A stretch of 64,000 nucleotides of DNA, taken from Populus alba (lineage: Eukaryota; Streptophyta; Magnoliopsida; Malpighiales; Salicaceae). Made by a program: the position numbers and the translations under genes. Below the pieces are notes generated by a model. It was given only the letters and a program-made list of their open reading frames with translations. It did not search any database and was not told the DNA's origin. The stretch is taken from the NCBI RefSeq assembly GCF_005239225.2, contig NC_133301.1, positions 6,783,157 to 6,847,156 on the forward strand, read 5' to 3'. Positions 60,708 to 64,000 of this stretch are shown here, one piece after another. The first letter of the stretch is position 1. Every line of letters starts with the position of its first letter.

Positions 60708-60977
60708 ATGGCAATGGAAGATAACGCAGCGATACCTGTTTCGTCGATCGACATTCATCCTCTTTCTGAAATGAAAATGGATCGCGGTTCACAAATAGAC
60801 ACTTCCAACAAAAATTATGGGAGTAAATATGGTGCCTGGAAACTCTCGGCCCTGTTATGGCCGTTACGTGACATACAGAGTGGGTTCATACCAATGCTAG
60901 CATCATCACTACCAGCATTATGTGGATCATGTGATGTTGCTGAAAATGGTGAACATATTATTATTAGAACTGTCTGA
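60708..60977 (+). other. Unassigned 89-codon ORF
   Basis: The ATG context TAAATGGCAATGG is acceptable. The product starts MAMEDNAAIPVSSIDIHP and ends with a short Cys-containing stretch. I recognise no domain. It could be a relic of a gene's first exon or chance. Confidence 0.2.
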
Positions 60978-61409
60978 GCAAAACTTATGTATACGAACTT
61001 CTCTTTGGTTTTGAAAATAGTGAACATATATGCATACAGTTTCAATACTCCATCTAGCGAATCTATTACATCAAATTCTACGAAAATGGATTTTTTGAAC
61101 AAGAAGTCAGTAGTATAATATGGGGATATTTTGGATTTATCTCTGTATACAATCAGATACAAATAATACTAGTCCATTTTCCCGCGGCATAGGATTTGTT
61201 TTTTCAAACTAAAAAACAAAAAATCTAAGTGATACCGTGTTTTTCAAGAGAAAAAAAGTTAATCATAAATGTAAGATTTGAAAAAATGAGAGGACTTTTT
61301 TTTTTTTTCACACTGATATATTAAAATTTTATTTTTTAAAATATTAAAATGATTATATATTTCATCGACCTAAATTAATTTGAGTTAAATATTAAAACTT
61401 ATGACTCGA

Positions 61410-62345
61410 TGATACGGTTCAGCCCTGTGATACGACCCAAGTAAGGTTAGATTTGGATTTTGGCGTAAAAAACGCAACAATCCAGGTTTACGGCAACAGT
61501 CATAATTCTCAATCCGACCGTTGGATCGGACTAATATTTTATGTGGACTCTCCAAATATGTTTTACTACCTTGGGTTAAAAAGTCAGGTCAATCGGATTT
61601 CGGGAAGGAACCGCAATACCGGTCAATGGAGGCTGTACGGATACTTCCATTTGACTTGTGGACTTCCTATTTGGTTATGATTCTTTTCCTACAAGGATGT
61701 GGCAGCTTGTTTTGGGAATTTCCTAGTTTCGCAAGAATCTTTAATGAGCTGCAATATAATCTAGAAGTGTGGCAGTGATTCATTAATGTTTCAGAATCCT
61801 TTTCTTATAAGGATTCCTTATTCATCCTAGCCATACAAGGAAAGAAGGGCTGGTGGTATTTAATGACAGATTAATTATTTTTATTATTTTATTTAATGTT
61901 TGGGCCTAATTAAAACTTTGTTTTGAGCTAGGGTCCAAGGCTTGTTTGGATCAGGTTATGGGCTTTCCAGTTTAGGGTTTTGGGCCAGTTTTGAGTGGAC
62001 CTCATATAAGTCCACATAAGGGGTCCATTAGGGTTAACTTTTCAAGAACTATTTAAACTCATGTAGGCCAAAATTTCGGCAACTTTTGATGATTTATTAT
62101 TCTGAATTTTTCAGTTTTAACGTGTGAGAGTGATTCTTGCATTCTTCAGTTCTTGAACGAACTGAATCTGACTTATCGAAGATTAACTGGCTTCGTAGTG
62201 TCATTCTACTCATTCCAATAGTGTTGGTGCCTTGGGGCAGGTTTCCATTGTGTCACACTCCTATCAGACCTATTTCGGCTTTCCGGGATCAGATCTCAAT
62301 CTTGATTGTGGGTTGCTTGACCACGTGATCACGAGGTTCACATCA
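61410..62345 (+). repeat. 5' LTR of element D
   Basis: It starts TGATACGGTTCAGCCC and ends GGTTCACATCA. The first roughly 270 bases are one open frame (FGVKNATIQVYG, SDRWIGLIFYVD, FHLTCGLPIWL) in phase with the ORF that enters the 3' LTR. The second half is shared with the B LTR, including the CCACGTGATCACG block near 62320. Confidence 0.9.
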
Positions 62346-62347
62346 GT

Positions 62348-62359
62348 TGGTATCAGAGC
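62348..62359 (+). other. Primer-binding site of element D
   Basis: TGGTATCAGAGC, two bases after the LTR; identical to B and C. Confidence 0.92.
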
Positions 62360-62603
62360 TAGGCTCCGAAACAAGGTCATATCATTCTGTTATTTTTCTT
62401 TTTTTTTTCTTTTTTCTTTAGCGTTCCCTTAAGTTTTTTAGTGTTTGCGTCCATCTTCTTGTTCTTCGAGTCTGCGTCATCTAAACAAAAAAAAAATATA
62501 TATTTCTTTTGGTTACTGCCTCTAATCATATCAGTTTATTAAAAAGAAAAAAAAAATAGAAAGAAATAGAGAAAAGAGTGATTAGTTGAAATTTGAAGGA
62601 TCA

Positions 62604-63130
62604 TTCAATTTTTGCCGCAGAAACACAAATCTTGGTGAACCATAAGCAAACCACCTCGGAATCAATTTAAAATTTATATTCATTCTATTAGGGGTGGAAA
62701 CGCATCATATATCAAAGTTGGGCTTATTCTGATATTATTTGCTTGAGGTTTGAATTCGAGTTTCAATTCTGCCGCAGAAACACTACTCTTAGTGAACCCT
62801 AGGTAAAACACCTTGGAATCTATTGAAACTTCATATTCCGAGTACTGGGTATGCGATCGCACCACATATTAAATTTGAGATTATTTTGATATCCGTTTCT
62901 TGAGGTTTTAATTCGAGATTCAATTCTGCCGTAGAAACCCTATTTTAGTGAACCATAAGAAAACCACCTCAGAATCAATTTAAACTTCACATCATGTGTA
63001 CTGGGGATGAGTTTGCACCATATATTAAATTTGGGCATATTTTGATTCCGGCTTCTGGAGGTTTTAATTGGAGGTTCAATTCTGCCGCAAACTGATCATA
63101 CAAGGAGTTTGGGTACCTAGAAATAAGAGA
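62604..63130 (+). repeat. 157-bp tandem repeats in the leader of D
   Basis: Units start at 62604, 62762, 62919 and 63075 (periods 158, 157, 156) with TTCAATTNTGCCG. Three full units and one partial unit; element B has one unit fewer. Each carries 'gtgaacc' and 'catattaaattt' or 'catatatcaaa' blocks. Non-coding. Confidence 0.85.
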
Positions 63131-63506
63131 ACGACCTATAAATTAATTTTTGGTGATTTAATAGTATTTTAATACTAAATATTAAATTCGAGGTCATTTG
63201 GATGTCGGTTTCTTTAGGTTCCTAAACTAGGTCTTGTTTTGTCGTAATGGGTCTGTTTGGTGTTATCTTTCAAAACTTGTTTTGTTTCTGTTTATTTCGT
63301 TCCTTCCATTATACTATCATCATATTTTGATATTTGGCTATTGTTTGAGTCATTTTCATCACTTTTCGCATTTGTTTGTTTTTTTCCTATAAGTTCTGGT
63401 CCAAACAAAAGTCAGATTCGTAATCTCGAATCTAAATCAGTGTTCTTTCTATTATAAACTCTATTCTTTTCGTCGTCGTCTTGTTTTTTTTCCCCCTATC
63501 TGTGTC

Positions 63507-64000
63507 ATGTACTCACTAAGGGAGAGGGAACAGAGGAGGATTGTAGATCAACGATGCGAAATACTAAGCCATGGTTTGGGGGTTTTAGAACGAGAAGCTG
63601 ATAAGTGTAGAAGATTATTCTATGATCTTCAAGCTTCATGGGAAAAAGAGGTACAACACCAAAAGGATGAAAGACGAAGGAGAGTCGCTGTGGTTATCAT
63701 TCAAAAGTATGTACGCAAGTGGTTAGTACGGCGTGCTTATTTGAAATTCTTGTCAGTCACTGCTTCTATACAGTGTTGTTGGAGAAAGGTGTTAGCAATA
63801 AGGGGATTCCGAAGGCTTAAACAAGAGGCTACTGAAGTCACCATTAAAACTATTCAAGATTTGAGGGCGAATCTTCTTGAAGAGGGAGGGAATGATACGG
63901 TTCAGCCCTGTGATACGACCCAAGTAAGGTTAGATTCGGATTTTGGCGTAAAAAGCGCAACAGTCCAGGTTTACGACAACAATCATAATTCTCAATCCGA
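63507..64000 (+). CDS. IQ-motif ORF (myosin XI-like) inside element D, open at window end
   Basis: From the ATG at 63507 the frame stays open to the window edge (164 codons), so its stop is not seen. The first 60 residues are Glu/Arg-rich and probably helical (YSLREREQRRIVDQ, FYDLQASWEKEVQ). Then two IQ-type motifs follow: VVIIQKYVRKWLVRRAYLKF and SIQCCWRKVLAIRGFRRLKQ. The second, with FRRLKQEATE, is very like the last IQ repeat and neck end of plant class XI myosins, which bind calmodulin. After that the frame crosses the purine tract (EEGG) and continues into the 3' LTR. There is no motor domain. A spliced fragment of a myosin gene picked up by the element is the simplest reading; an unrelated IQ protein is possible. 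Confidence 0.6.
   Translation, partial: MYSLREREQRRIVDQRCEILSHGLGVLEREADKCRRLFYDLQASWEKEVQHQKDERRRRVAVVIIQKYVRKWLVRRAYLKFLSVTASIQCCWRKVLAIRGFRRLKQEATEVTIKTIQDLRANLLEEGGNDTVQPCDTTQVRLDSDFGVKSATVQVYDNNHNSQS
63880..63892 (+). other. Polypurine tract of element D
   Basis: GAAGAGGGAGGGAA runs directly into the LTR start TGATACGG. Confidence 0.85.
63893..64000 (+). repeat. 3' LTR of element D, start only
   Basis: 108 bases match 61410-61517 with only a few differences (for example TCGGATTTT for TTGGATTTT, and AGCGCA for AACGCA). The low divergence points to a fairly recent insertion. Confidence 0.9.

Larger units (their letters stand above)
61410..64000 (+). mobile_element. Element D: non-autonomous LTR element with captured ORF, cut by window end
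   Basis: 5' LTR 61410-62345, tRNA-Met primer site at 62348, leader with 157-bp repeats, an ORF from 63507 and a purine tract directly before the 3' LTR at 63893, which leaves the window. The internal region is only 1547 bp; gag, protease, RT and integrase are absent. Primer site, leader and second LTR half match element B, so B-type proteins could have mobilised it. The left flank pentamer is CTCGA; the right flank is outside. Confidence 0.9.

Noticed and set aside
60815..61162. 115-codon minus-strand ORF opposite 60708-60977
   Set aside because: No motif; antisense to another weak ORF; no supporting signals.
1..64000. CRISPR arrays, bacterial operons, rRNA or tRNA genes
   Set aside because: The tandem repeats have no spacer structure. 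The only tRNA-like matches are short primer-binding sites, and the gene structure is eukaryotic.

Overview
The window is nuclear DNA of a flowering plant. An intron-bearing eIF4A gene has plant translation-gene promoter motifs, and the rest is almost all nested LTR retrotransposons of the Athila and chromovirus (CRM-like) lineages plus LINE, hAT and MITE relics. Several MITE-like sequences resemble ones I associate with poplar or willow (Salicaceae), so a Populus-like genome is my best guess. That is an inference, not a proof.

Layout. 1-2050: decayed Athila-family LTR and gag pieces and a LINE tail. 2052-12816: a four-level nest, with a C-type LTR split by a B'-type solo LTR, split by a full-length chromovirus (element C, minus strand), whose leader is split by an Athila-A solo LTR. 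12817-14827: antisense LTR piece and LINE remains split by a D-type solo LTR. 14828-23912: full-length but dead chromovirus (element B, plus strand) with an Athila-A solo LTR inside pol. 23913-32500: relics of D, C and a second, old Athila (E), with a TIR element and another A solo LTR. 33224-45035: a young, nearly complete Athila element (A, minus strand). 45036-50085: old LTRs and a D solo LTR split by an A solo LTR. 50086-53560: gene-poor DNA. 53560-56560: the eIF4A gene. 56560-61409: MITEs and a hAT relic. 61410 to the window end: a short non-autonomous element (D) with no gag or pol.

The most interesting object is element A. It has near-identical LTRs, a perfect 5-bp target duplication, a tRNA-Asp primer site and a long open gag-pol frame. 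Where Athila elements normally carry an env-like gene, it has two same-strand ORFs. One is a small basic protein with a Cys cluster, arranged like the nucleic-acid-binding proteins of some plant RNA viruses. The other is an intact, intronless LOG-like protein (cytokinin-activating phosphoribohydrolase family). Each ORF has a TATA-like box and a short pyrimidine-rich leader about 60-70 bp upstream of its ATG, so they look like separate expression cassettes carried by the retroelement.

A second gene-capture candidate is element D. It shares the primer site, the R-U5-like part of the LTR and the 157-bp-repeat leader with autonomous element B. Between leader and polypurine tract it carries an ORF with two IQ-type motifs like those of plant class XI myosins, still open at the window end.

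The only clear ordinary host gene is eIF4A (four coding exons, 413 residues, all DEAD-box helicase motifs). LTR limits were set by eye from TG..CA ends, target duplications, primer sites and polypurine tracts; family names rest on recognised protein motifs and were not searched.
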